Shown one piece after another: positions 1 through 6,743 of a DNA stretch of 13,604 nt (position 1 is the stretch's first letter; the number at the start of each line of letters is the position of its first letter). The DNA is from DATBAK01 sp036787815 (lineage in GTDB: Bacteria; Actinomycetota; Acidimicrobiia; IMCC26256; PALSA-610): contig DAIQOP010000093.1 in assembly GCA_036787815.1 (NCBI GenBank), forward strand, positions 1 to 13,604, given 5' to 3'. Under the pieces are notes generated by a model, which searched no databases, was not told the origin of the DNA, and saw nothing but the letters and a program-made list of their open reading frames with translations. The translations under genes and the position numbers were made by a program.

Positions 1-596
1 GCGCGGTAGAGCAGCGCGCGGAGCTCGGGCGTCTCGAAGAACTCGTCGATCACGTGCTTCGGCGACTTCATCAGGAATTGGGGCCCGACCCCGAGGTCGC
101 CGAACGCCGCTTCGATCATCGCCCCCTGGTCGTCCAGGCCGCTCGGCTGCGGAATGTTGTAGAGGCCGGCGGCGAACAACTGCTGCAGCGCGATCGCGCG
201 GTGCTTCAGCTCGACGTACGTGTCGGCGTCGGCCTTCGAGTAGCGGGCAATGCTCGCGTGGGTGCGGTCGAGGAGGTCGGGTCGGTGCAGGATCACCGGT
301 GGACGCCCGTCCGCGAACGTGATCCCCGCCTGCGCCTCGGGCATCACCGTGCGCAACCCGAGGTCTTCGAGCCCGAAGTCCTGGATCATCGGCATGATGT
401 CGAAGAACTCCATGTACTGCGCGTGCATGTTGTGCCGGAATCCCGGGAGCACCGGCTCCTCGGTGTTGATGCCACCGCCTTCCTCGTGGCGGCGCTCGAT
501 CACGACCGTCGAGAGGCCCGCGCGTTGCAGGTAGGCGGCGAGGCACAGGCCGTTGTGACCGGCGCCGATCACGATCGCGTCGTATGTGCGAGTCAA
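1..596 (-). CDS. FAD-dependent oxidoreductase, phytoene-dehydrogenase-like (paralog C), 3' end cut by window
   Basis: This is the N-terminal 198 residues of a COG1233-type FAD oxidoreductase (relatives: CrtI, CrtISO, PYROXD2); the rest lies beyond the left edge. The start is TTG at 596-594. It has a strong Shine-Dalgarno, AAGGAGGG on the minus strand (609-602), 5-6 bases upstream, and forms a TTGA overlap with the stop of the preceding gene, so translation is probably coupled. Residues 6-16 (DAIVIGAGHNG) are the Rossmann beta strand and GxGxxG FAD-binding loop. VVIERRHEEGGG about 20 residues later carries the acidic residue that binds the ADP ribose and the following GG motif. Then come EEPVLPGFRHN and a histidine-rich segment typical of the family. 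The catalytic and C-terminal FAD regions are outside the window. It is the third oxidoreductase of its operon. Fold and cofactor are secure; substrate unknown, and a carotenoid role is not supported because no phytoene synthase is seen. Confidence 0.9.
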   Translation of the reverse strand, partial: MTRTYDAIVIGAGHNGLCLAAYLQRAGLSTVVIERRHEEGGGINTEEPVLPGFRHNMHAQYMEFFDIMPMIQDFGLEDLGLRTVMPEAQAGITFADGRPPVILHRPDLLDRTHASIARYSKADADTYVELKHRAIALQQLFAAGLYNIPQPSGLDDQGAMIEAAFGDLGVGPQFLMKSPKHVIDEFFETPELRALLYR

Positions 597-1090
597 CGTC
601 GCCCTCCTTCTGCGATGGCATCGGTCGCCGGCGCCGGTTCTCCGAACGCCTCGCCCCGGCGGCGCGGCGCGCCGAAGTCGGGGGTCTTGGCGTCCGACTT
701 CGATCGCGATTGGGGAGCGCGCGGCGCGGCGACCGGGGTTGGTCTCGGCGCCGTGGGCGGCGCTTTCTCACCGGAATCGGTCTTGACGGCCCGCGGCGAC
801 ACGGCCGGGGTTCTCGTACGCGTGGCGACCGGCGGAGCTTCGGGCGCGAGCGTTGCTTTCGGACCGCGGTGAAACACCCAGCGGACCGCCATCGCGAGGG
901 TGTGTCGATGCAATCCGAGGCGGAGCATGCCCGGGATGTCGTCGCCGCTGATGCGGATGGTGAAGTCCCAGTTGACCGGCTCACGGATCGTGCCCGAGAC
1001 GACGACCTCGTCGCCGTCGCGCGCGACCTCGTACTCACGAAAGTCCATCACGAGCTCTTTGCGGCCGAGGCCACGCGACCGCAACTTCAC
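593..1090 (-). CDS. Hypothetical protein, small N-terminal domain plus disordered Pro/Ala/Arg-rich tail
   Basis: I do not recognise this 165-residue protein. The chosen start is GTG at 1090-1088, which makes a GTGA overlap with the stop of the upstream oxidoreductase; its own stop overlaps the TTG of the next. A longer reading from ATG 1141 would intrude 55 bases into the upstream gene and is less likely. Residues 1 to about 75 look folded: alternating hydrophobic and charged residues suggest beta strands (REYEVARDGDEVVVSGTI), followed by NWDFTIRISGDD and an amphipathic stretch, MLRLGLHRHTLAMAVRWVFH. Residues about 76-165 are low complexity, rich in Pro, Ala, Arg, Thr and Lys, basic and probably disordered. 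There is no signal peptide or clear membrane helix. Being coupled between two oxidoreductases suggests a partner or regulatory subunit; that is inference. Confidence 0.75.
   Translation of the reverse strand: MKLRSRGLGRKELVMDFREYEVARDGDEVVVSGTIREPVNWDFTIRISGDDIPGMLRLGLHRHTLAMAVRWVFHRGPKATLAPEAPPVATRTRTPAVSPRAVKTDSGEKAPPTAPRPTPVAAPRAPQSRSKSDAKTPDFGAPRRRGEAFGEPAPATDAIAEGGRR
602..609 (-). promoter_or_regulatory. Shine-Dalgarno that fixes the TTG start of oxidoreductase C
   Basis: On the minus strand this reads AAGGAGGG and ends 5 bases before the TTG at 596-594. It lies inside the coding end of the upstream 165-residue protein. It decides the start because there is no ATG or GTG in a better position and the encoded residues from TTG run straight into the flavin-binding strand, as in homologous enzymes. 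Confidence 0.75.
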
Positions 1091-2748
1091 GACAGATACG
1101 TCTCCCGATAGCGCTCTACGTAGCGCGGCGGCGTCCACCACTTCTGCGCGCCGAGATCGTCGGCCACGGAGTTGGCCGCGATGTATCCCGGCCCGCCGAT
1201 GACGAGACCGCCCGGGTACGACGACGCTCCGCAGAGATACAGCCCCTCGACCGGCGTACGTCCGCCGACGCAGGTGTCGTGCGGCCGGAAGACCCCCATC
1301 TGCAGCGCGTTGTACGCGCCGTGCTTGATCGAGCCGCGCACCATGTTGGGCAGACGGGTCTCGATGTCGAGCGGGCTCTCGGCGGTCGACAACACGATGT
1401 TGTCGGGCGTCAGGTTGGGCGCGTACCTACTCCATCGTTCGAGCAGGCACTCGGCAACCTCGTCGTGACGGGCCTTCCACCCGCCCTCGACGTCACCGGG
1501 GACGTGGACCTGCAGGAAGCTCACGTGATGCCCCGGGATCCGGACGAGCGTCGGGTCGTAGCGCGTCTCGACCGTCGCGTGTCCACCCACGCAATCGAGA
1601 TCGAGACGGCCGGCGAGCACGTTGTCCCAGTGACGGAGCAGCTGCTCCGTCGAGTCGAACCCGGTCACGACCATGAACGCGTCGTTCACCCACGGGTCGT
1701 CGGTCTCGTAACGCGGGGCCTCGTTGGTCGCGACCGACAGCGTGAAGAACGACCAGTCGTCCCATTCCCACTGGTCGGCGACGCGCTTCAGCTCGGTGGG
1801 CACGTGCTCTGCCGGCAACAGCTCGCCGAACGTGAGGGGCGGCGGGAGGCTCGACAACACCGCCTTGGCTTCGATCACCCGGCCGTCGAACACCTCGATG
1901 CCCGTGACCCGGCCGTCCTCGACGATGAACGACGTGACCTCCGCGTTGTCGAGCACGACACCGCCGTTGCGCAGGATCTCGCGCGACAGCGAGCCCGCGA
2001 GCTTGTGTGATCCGCCGTAGCACAGTGCCTTGTTGGCGGCGCGGTCGACGTACAGCGGGACGAGGAAGCCGAGGCCGCTCTCGTGCGGGTTGAGTCCCCA
2101 CATGCACGCGGCATACAGGAGCAACATGCGGACCCTGTCGTCCTCGACCAGCTCGTTGATGATCTCGATCGGAGACATCTCCGTGAGCCGGAGCACCTCG
2201 CGCCCGTTCTCGGTGCGTTCGAACGCCTCGATCATGTCCATCGGCGCCATCGGCGGGAGATACGTGCCCGGCGCGATCACGTCGTCGACGAGCCGCCGCC
2301 ACGAGCGCATGACCTTGCCGAAGCGATTGGCATCGCGCTGACTGAACTTGGCGATCGAGTCCTTCGTGTCTTCGACCTGATTGCACAGCATCACGCTCGT
2401 ACCGTCGCTGAACACCGCGGCCGTCTGCGCGTTCGGCTTGACGAACGTGAGCCCGTGGGCATCGAGATCGAAGTCGCGGAACAGCGGCATGTAGTCGGTC
2501 ATCATGTGGTACACGGCGTGGGGGTTCGTGTAGTAGCCGGGGAAGAGCGTCTCCTCGGTCGCGAGCCCGCCGCCCACTTCGTGGCGCCGCTCGACGACGA
2601 TCGTCCGCAACCCCGCGCGAGCGAGGTACGCGGCGGCGATGAGCCCGTTCGGCCCGCCGCCGACGATCGCGACGTCAAACGTCGAATGCTCGGGGAACTC
2701 GTCGAGGATGTGCTCGGTCGGTTCGATGCCGTATCCCTTGCGCACCAT
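1087..2748 (-). CDS. FAD-dependent oxidoreductase, phytoene-dehydrogenase-like (paralog B)
   Basis: This 553-residue protein belongs to the COG1233 FAD oxidoreductases, whose known members desaturate, saturate or isomerise polyenes and other hydrophobic substrates. The start is ATG 2748-2746, overlapping the upstream stop by one base (TGATG), with GGAGG about 7 bases upstream. A 23-residue leader precedes the FAD strand: FDVAIVGGGPNG at 24-35, then VVERRHEVGGG. Near the C-terminus GLYLCGASSYPGGLVIGGPG is the family's second flavin-contact motif (GA-x-x-x-PGG), so the protein is full length. No signal peptide or membrane helix is evident, though relatives often associate with membranes. It is the middle oxidoreductase of the three; its stop is shared with the GTG start of the unknown small protein. 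Substrate and electron acceptor are unknown; oxidation, reduction and isomerisation are all known in the family. Confidence 0.92.
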   Translation of the reverse strand: MVRKGYGIEPTEHILDEFPEHSTFDVAIVGGGPNGLIAAAYLARAGLRTIVVERRHEVGGGLATEETLFPGYYTNPHAVYHMMTDYMPLFRDFDLDAHGLTFVKPNAQTAAVFSDGTSVMLCNQVEDTKDSIAKFSQRDANRFGKVMRSWRRLVDDVIAPGTYLPPMAPMDMIEAFERTENGREVLRLTEMSPIEIINELVEDDRVRMLLLYAACMWGLNPHESGLGFLVPLYVDRAANKALCYGGSHKLAGSLSREILRNGGVVLDNAEVTSFIVEDGRVTGIEVFDGRVIEAKAVLSSLPPPLTFGELLPAEHVPTELKRVADQWEWDDWSFFTLSVATNEAPRYETDDPWVNDAFMVVTGFDSTEQLLRHWDNVLAGRLDLDCVGGHATVETRYDPTLVRIPGHHVSFLQVHVPGDVEGGWKARHDEVAECLLERWSRYAPNLTPDNIVLSTAESPLDIETRLPNMVRGSIKHGAYNALQMGVFRPHDTCVGGRTPVEGLYLCGASSYPGGLVIGGPGYIAANSVADDLGAQKWWTPPRYVERYRETYLS

Positions 2749-4457
2749 CACGCCACCTCCGCCTTCGGGCGGCCCTTCTCCGGCACGTACCACTCCGACG
2801 GGTACCACCAGCTCGCGGGCTCGACGACGCCGTCCTCGATGAGGATGTGCATGAGGTTGTACGGCACCGCCATCAGGCAGAGCCCACCCGGATGCATGCT
2901 CTGGCTGCACATGTAGAGACCGTCGATCGGGGTGCGGTATCGCGCGAGCTCCGGTATCGGCCGCGTGCCGAACCATTGGTCGGCCGACTGCCGGGCCCCG
3001 TACCAGTTGCCGCCCGACATGCCCGCGTTGCGGAACTCCGAGTCGTAGGGAGTGTTGACGAACACGTCGACGATGTTGTCGGAGTGCATGTTGGGCGCCA
3101 TGCGCTCGAGGAGCGCGAGCGCCGCGTCGACGATCTCCTGCTTGTGCCGGTTGTAGCTCTCGGGCCCTTCGGCGTCGTATTGCGGGGGCGGGCACTCGAG
3201 GTAGATCGGCGACAGCACGTGATAGCCCTCCGGTGAGCGCGTCGGGTCGTACTGGTCGTGCGAGCAGATCATCATCGTGAGGTGCTCCGGCGTGAGCGAC
3301 TCCGGGACCTTCTTGTGTGAGTAGGCGTCGCGCGTCTGCGTATGGAAGAAGTCCATCGAGTCGGCGGGACCGACCACGCACGACGGGTAGACGTCTTCGG
3401 GGAAGGCGTCGTCACGGCCGTGGTACTTCGGCAGCTCCCGACAGATCACCGACATGACGAAGAGGCTGCCGCCCTTGAGCGACACGTCGGCGATCCGCTG
3501 TGCGAAGCCGGCGTCCATGTGCTGCCGGCCCACGAGGTGCAAGAAGGTCTGCTTCACGTCTGCGCCGGAGATCACGGCCTTGCGCGCCCAGATCGTCTTC
3601 TCGGGGAACGACGCGTCGGCGGCGAGCCGGACACCGATCGCGCGTCCGTTGCGCACGATGATCTCCTCGACCGGCGAGTTCGTCAGGATTCGGGCGCCGT
3701 GCGCGATCGCGCAGCGAATGATCGCGTGCGCGTAGGTGTGCATGCCTCCGCGCGGCGAGCCACCCGAGTAGCCGAAGAGCATCACGCCACCGAGCGAAGG
3801 CAACATCATGCCGTCCCAGCTGGGATGGGCACCGCAGTACCACGCACCCATGGCGCCCGCCACCCTCGAGGGTTCCCAGGGCACGAACTCCTCGAGGAAG
3901 TCGCAGTAGCTCATGTCGAGAAGCCGCTCGCTCCAGAGCTCGGGAACGTGCTTGCGGAACACCTGCCACCACGGCAGGTCGGCCTCGTCGATCTCGTGCT
4001 GGCGCGGGTGCGGCGGCGTCCAGAACAGGGCCCGAAGCAGCTCGCGCATCGCCGGCTCGGGCAACGCCTCGACCAGCCCGCCTCCACCACCGCTTCCATC
4101 CGGGGAATAGCGGCGGTTGGCGGCTTCACCGATGTCGGGGCGCCAACGGCTCCCCATGTTCGCCGCGACGCCGTCGAGCGTGACGACCCCCGACATCGAC
4201 GGGTAATAGACCATCCGCATTCCGTACTTCCACAGCTCCAGCTGGTCGAAGCCGGGTGCCGCGCCGCCGTAGAGGTAGGTCGCGTGCGGATCGATGCGGA
4301 ACCCCGGTCGAGGTTCGGTGTTCTCCTGGCCGCCACCGCACTCCGGACGCGCTTCGCACACCGCGACCGACAGCCCGGATTTCGCCAGGTAGGCAGCGAT
4401 CGTGGAGCCATTGTGCCCCCCACCCACCACCACGACGTCGAAGGTTTCCTCGTGCAT
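2748..4457 (-). CDS. FAD-dependent oxidoreductase, phytoene-dehydrogenase-like (paralog A)
   Basis: First gene of the leftward operon, 569 residues, same COG1233 superfamily as the two downstream oxidoreductases. ATG 4457-4455 is preceded by a GAGAGGGG Shine-Dalgarno (4471-4464), 6 bases away. FDVVVVGGGHNG at 6-17 is the FAD Rossmann strand and loop, followed by a glutamate in VCEARPECGGGQ. The C-terminal flavin motif reads GLYMCSQSMHPGGLCLMAVP, which departs from the usual GA-x-x-x-PGG start (Cys-Ser-Gln replaces Gly-Ala) and from the usual glycine-rich end. The middle region has many Trp, Tyr and His residues (for example WYCGAHPSWDGMM). It shares the HN loop with the left-edge paralog, whereas the middle paralog has PN. 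The divergence suggests a distinct substrate, or a heteromeric assembly instead of recent duplication. Function beyond flavin redox chemistry cannot be assigned. Confidence 0.9.
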   Translation of the reverse strand: MHEETFDVVVVGGGHNGSTIAAYLAKSGLSVAVCEARPECGGGQENTEPRPGFRIDPHATYLYGGAAPGFDQLELWKYGMRMVYYPSMSGVVTLDGVAANMGSRWRPDIGEAANRRYSPDGSGGGGGLVEALPEPAMRELLRALFWTPPHPRQHEIDEADLPWWQVFRKHVPELWSERLLDMSYCDFLEEFVPWEPSRVAGAMGAWYCGAHPSWDGMMLPSLGGVMLFGYSGGSPRGGMHTYAHAIIRCAIAHGARILTNSPVEEIIVRNGRAIGVRLAADASFPEKTIWARKAVISGADVKQTFLHLVGRQHMDAGFAQRIADVSLKGGSLFVMSVICRELPKYHGRDDAFPEDVYPSCVVGPADSMDFFHTQTRDAYSHKKVPESLTPEHLTMMICSHDQYDPTRSPEGYHVLSPIYLECPPPQYDAEGPESYNRHKQEIVDAALALLERMAPNMHSDNIVDVFVNTPYDSEFRNAGMSGGNWYGARQSADQWFGTRPIPELARYRTPIDGLYMCSQSMHPGGLCLMAVPYNLMHILIEDGVVEPASWWYPSEWYVPEKGRPKAEVA

Positions 4458-4709
4458 AGGGCGCCCCTCTCGTTGTCGGCCGCCGCGCGCGTGCTCGTGA
4501 TGCCTTCCGTTTCCTTCGAGAGAGCGTCGGCCCGAGCAAGCGGAGCCCGCCAGAGCATTAGGTCACAACCCGCGCCCACGGCCGGTCGGGCCCGCGAACA
4601 TGAAAGACCCGCCGCCGACATCTCGGGACCAACGACCCTGCTCACTACCCGTCGGTCCACGCGACACTCACGGAACAGTCGCACCGCCCGGTTGCGAGGG
4701 GGGAACGCC
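4458..4709. promoter_or_regulatory. Divergent intergenic region with the presumed promoters of both operons
   Basis: These 252 bases separate the leftward oxidoreductase operon from the rightward CoA-thioester operon and are the only sizeable non-coding stretch in the window. Each edge carries the Shine-Dalgarno of the adjoining gene (4464-4471 for the left gene, 4696-4704 for the right). Both transcripts must start here unless promoters lie inside genes, so co-regulation is plausible. I saw no convincing -35/-10 pair on either strand; actinobacterial promoters of this GC content are often weak. An imperfect inverted repeat at 4626-4658 is the only operator-like element. Confidence 0.55.
4626..4658. 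repeat. Imperfect inverted repeat, possible operator
   Basis: The left arm GGACCAACG (4626-4634) and right arm CGTCGGTCC (4650-4658) are reverse complements apart from one position, with a 15-base spacer. The right arm ends 51 bases before the acyl-CoA dehydrogenase start, where a repressor site would overlap a rightward promoter. A 9-base arm with a mismatch in GC-rich DNA can arise by chance, and no regulator gene is present in the window. Confidence 0.3.
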
Positions 4710-5915
4710 ATGGCCGTAGCCGAGATCGAGCCCACGCTGACGCACGAGTCCGAAGAGCTCCTCGGCGCGGTGCATCGGTTCGCGGAGGAGATGATGCGCC
4801 CGGCCGGCGTGGCGCTCGACCGGCTCGCCGACCCCGCAGACGTCATCGCGCCCGGCTCGGTCCTCTGGGATGTCTTCGCGCGGTACCGCCAGCTCGGCAT
4901 CGCCCACGGCGAGCTCGACGAGTCGGGCCTCGACGCGCGCGAGCGCGCGGTGCTCCAGGCCGCGATCAACGAGGAGCTGGGCTGGGGCGACGGCGGGCTC
5001 GCGATCAGCCTCGGAGTCTCCGACTTCCACCGCATCTTCGCCCAGCTCTCCGGTCGCCCGGAGCTGGTGGAGCGCTTCTGCGCGCCCGACTCGACCGAGA
5101 TCGGTTGCTGGGCCGTCACCGAGCCCGACCACGGCAGCGACACGCTCCTGTTCACCGAGGACTCGTTCCACGATCCCGCCGTACACGCAAACTGCATCGC
5201 GACGCTCGACGGCGACCACTACGTGATCCGGGGTCAGAAGTCGTCGTGGGTGTCGAACGGTTCGATCGCGACCGTCGCCACCCTGTTCTGCACGATCGAC
5301 GGCGACGAGGGATTCTCCGGCGGCGGTGTCTGCATCGTGCCCCTCGACCTCCCCGGCGTCACTCGGGGCAAGCCGCTCGACAAGCTCGGTCAGCGTCCAC
5401 TCAATCAGGGTGAGATCTTCTTCGACGAGGTGCGCGTCCCGGCCGAGCTCATGGTCGTCGGCAAGGACGCGTACGGGTCCGTGATCGAGATGGTGCTCGC
5501 GCTCGCCAACGCGCACATGGGCACCACGTTCGTCGGGGTTGCTCGCGCCGCCTACGAGCACGCGCTCGCGTACGCCAAGGAGCGCGTCCAAGGTGGAGCA
5601 CCGATCATCCGGCACCAGATCGTGCGCGCCCGGCTGTTCCGCATGTTCAGCCAGGTCGAGGCGGCTCGCGCGCTGGCCCGGAAGGTCGCGGTGATGGGCG
5701 CCGCCGCGCCACCTCCCGTCCAATACTCGATCGCATCGAAGACCTACTGCACGACGGCCGCGTTCGACGTCGCGAGCGCGGCCGTGCAGACCCTCGGCGG
5801 GAACGGCCTGACCCGTGAGTACCCCGTGGAGAAGCTGCTCCGCGACGCGCGCGCTTCGATGATCGAGGACGGCTGCAACGACGTGCTGAGCCTCGTCGGC
5901 GGGGCCAGGCTCTGA
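4710..5915 (+). CDS. Acyl-CoA dehydrogenase family protein
   Basis: A 401-residue FAD enzyme of the acyl-CoA dehydrogenase family, close to the usual 380-400. Members form an alpha,beta double bond in an acyl-CoA and pass electrons to electron-transfer flavoprotein. The start ATG 4710 follows GAGGGGGGA at a spacing of 5; the reading frame stays open far upstream, but that extension is antisense to the oxidoreductase. Around residues 133-143 WAVTEPDHGSD is the family signature that contacts flavin and substrate. GQKSSWVSNGSIA replaces the usual K-x-W-I-T-N-G segment. LGGNGLTREYPVEKLLRDAR is the C-terminal flavin-contact region. MIEDG places Glu386 where medium-chain dehydrogenase has its catalytic base (Glu376), so it is probably active. 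The motif then reads CNDV where many members have the TSEIQ type, indicating a divergent subfamily. It is first in the operon; chain specificity is unknown. Confidence 0.93.
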   Translation: MAVAEIEPTLTHESEELLGAVHRFAEEMMRPAGVALDRLADPADVIAPGSVLWDVFARYRQLGIAHGELDESGLDARERAVLQAAINEELGWGDGGLAISLGVSDFHRIFAQLSGRPELVERFCAPDSTEIGCWAVTEPDHGSDTLLFTEDSFHDPAVHANCIATLDGDHYVIRGQKSSWVSNGSIATVATLFCTIDGDEGFSGGGVCIVPLDLPGVTRGKPLDKLGQRPLNQGEIFFDEVRVPAELMVVGKDAYGSVIEMVLALANAHMGTTFVGVARAAYEHALAYAKERVQGGAPIIRHQIVRARLFRMFSQVEAARALARKVAVMGAAAPPPVQYSIASKTYCTTAAFDVASAAVQTLGGNGLTREYPVEKLLRDARASMIEDGCNDVLSLVGGARL

Positions 5916-5936
5916 CCCTGAACGGAGAGGACACGC

Positions 5937-6725
5937 ATGGAGCTGCGAGAGGTCATCGGTCGTCGGCGGTCGATCCGCTTCGTGCGGCCGTACCGCCCGG
6001 TCGAGCCGGAGAAGGTCCAGCGCATGCTCGAAGCGGCGCGGCTGGCATCGCACTGGGGCAACGTGCAGAGCCTGCGCGCGGTCGTGGTGTTCCGGAACAC
6101 GGCGTCGCAGGAGACGCTCGACGCCCTCTACGCGCCCATCGCGGGCTGGCAGATCCGCCTCGCGCCGGTCGTGATCGTCTGGTACATCGACACCGCGGCC
6201 GTCGACGCGCAGGGCGACCGGCTGCGCGAGCTGCTCGGCGCGGGCGCACTCGGGTTCGGGGAGCACAAGCGCGACGACCTCGAGACGCAGCTCATCCCGA
6301 TCTTCGACTCGATCCGTGACACGTTGAAGCAACCGGGCCTGGGCGAGGTCGACTGCGGGCAGGGCATCGCGCAGGCCACGCTCATGGCGTTCGAGATGGG
6401 CCTCGGCACCTGTTGCCTCGGCACGTCCAAGACCGAGGAGATCCGCGAGAACCTCGGGCTGCCCGACTCGTGCCGGGTGCTCCTGCTCCAGACGGTCGGA
6501 TACCCGGCCGAGAGCCCGGAGGCCGGGGGGCAGCGGCCCCGCCGTCCGTTCGAGGAGCTCTTCTTCATGAACCGCTACGGCGAGGCGTTCCCGCGTTCCG
6601 CGGCGGTGGTCGACGAGCTCACCCACGACGGTATGTTCACCGCCCCGGCTCCGATGCCGTGGCGCGAGGAGGAGCTCGAGTTCCTGCGGCGCGCGCTGGG
6701 ACTCGAGGGCAGCGGGCTGTTCTAG
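5937..6725 (+). CDS. Nitroreductase-family FMN oxidoreductase
   Basis: A 262-residue protein of the nitroreductase fold, an FMN flavoprotein family that reduces nitro groups, quinones, enones or other flavins with NAD(P)H and usually works as a dimer. ATG 5937 follows GGAGAGGACACGC, 21 bases after the dehydrogenase stop. RRRSIR at 9-14 is the N-terminal FMN phosphate-binding motif. The hydrophobic helix and loop from D139 (DCGQGIAQATLMAFEMGLG, then TCCLG) is the second conserved block of the family. The segment FEELFFMNRYGEAFPR and the last 40 residues lie outside the common core. In this operon it could reduce an enoyl-type intermediate. Because a CofD gene lies two genes on, it could alternatively be a stand-alone counterpart of the nitroreductase domain of FbiB, which reduces dehydro-F420-0; sequence alone does not decide. 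Confidence 0.85.
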   Translation: MELREVIGRRRSIRFVRPYRPVEPEKVQRMLEAARLASHWGNVQSLRAVVVFRNTASQETLDALYAPIAGWQIRLAPVVIVWYIDTAAVDAQGDRLRELLGAGALGFGEHKRDDLETQLIPIFDSIRDTLKQPGLGEVDCGQGIAQATLMAFEMGLGTCCLGTSKTEEIRENLGLPDSCRVLLLQTVGYPAESPEAGGQRPRRPFEELFFMNRYGEAFPRSAAVVDELTHDGMFTAPAPMPWREEELEFLRRALGLEGSGLF

Positions 6726-6743
6726 CCGGAGAGAGGACACACC

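Noticed and set aside
2749..3381. N-terminal extension of oxidoreductase B upstream of ATG 2748
   Set aside because: It overlaps oxidoreductase A in another frame, is low complexity, and the good ribosome-binding site and FAD strand both fit the start at 2748.
1..4457. Assignment of the three oxidoreductases as carotenoid biosynthesis genes (crtI/crtD/crtO)
   Set aside because: No phytoene synthase, GGPP synthase or cyclase is in the window, and this superfamily has many non-carotenoid members.
3342..4709. Upstream extension of the acyl-CoA dehydrogenase frame
   Set aside because: The extension runs antisense through oxidoreductase A and has no family similarity; the ATG at 4710 with GAGGGGGGA is the natural start.
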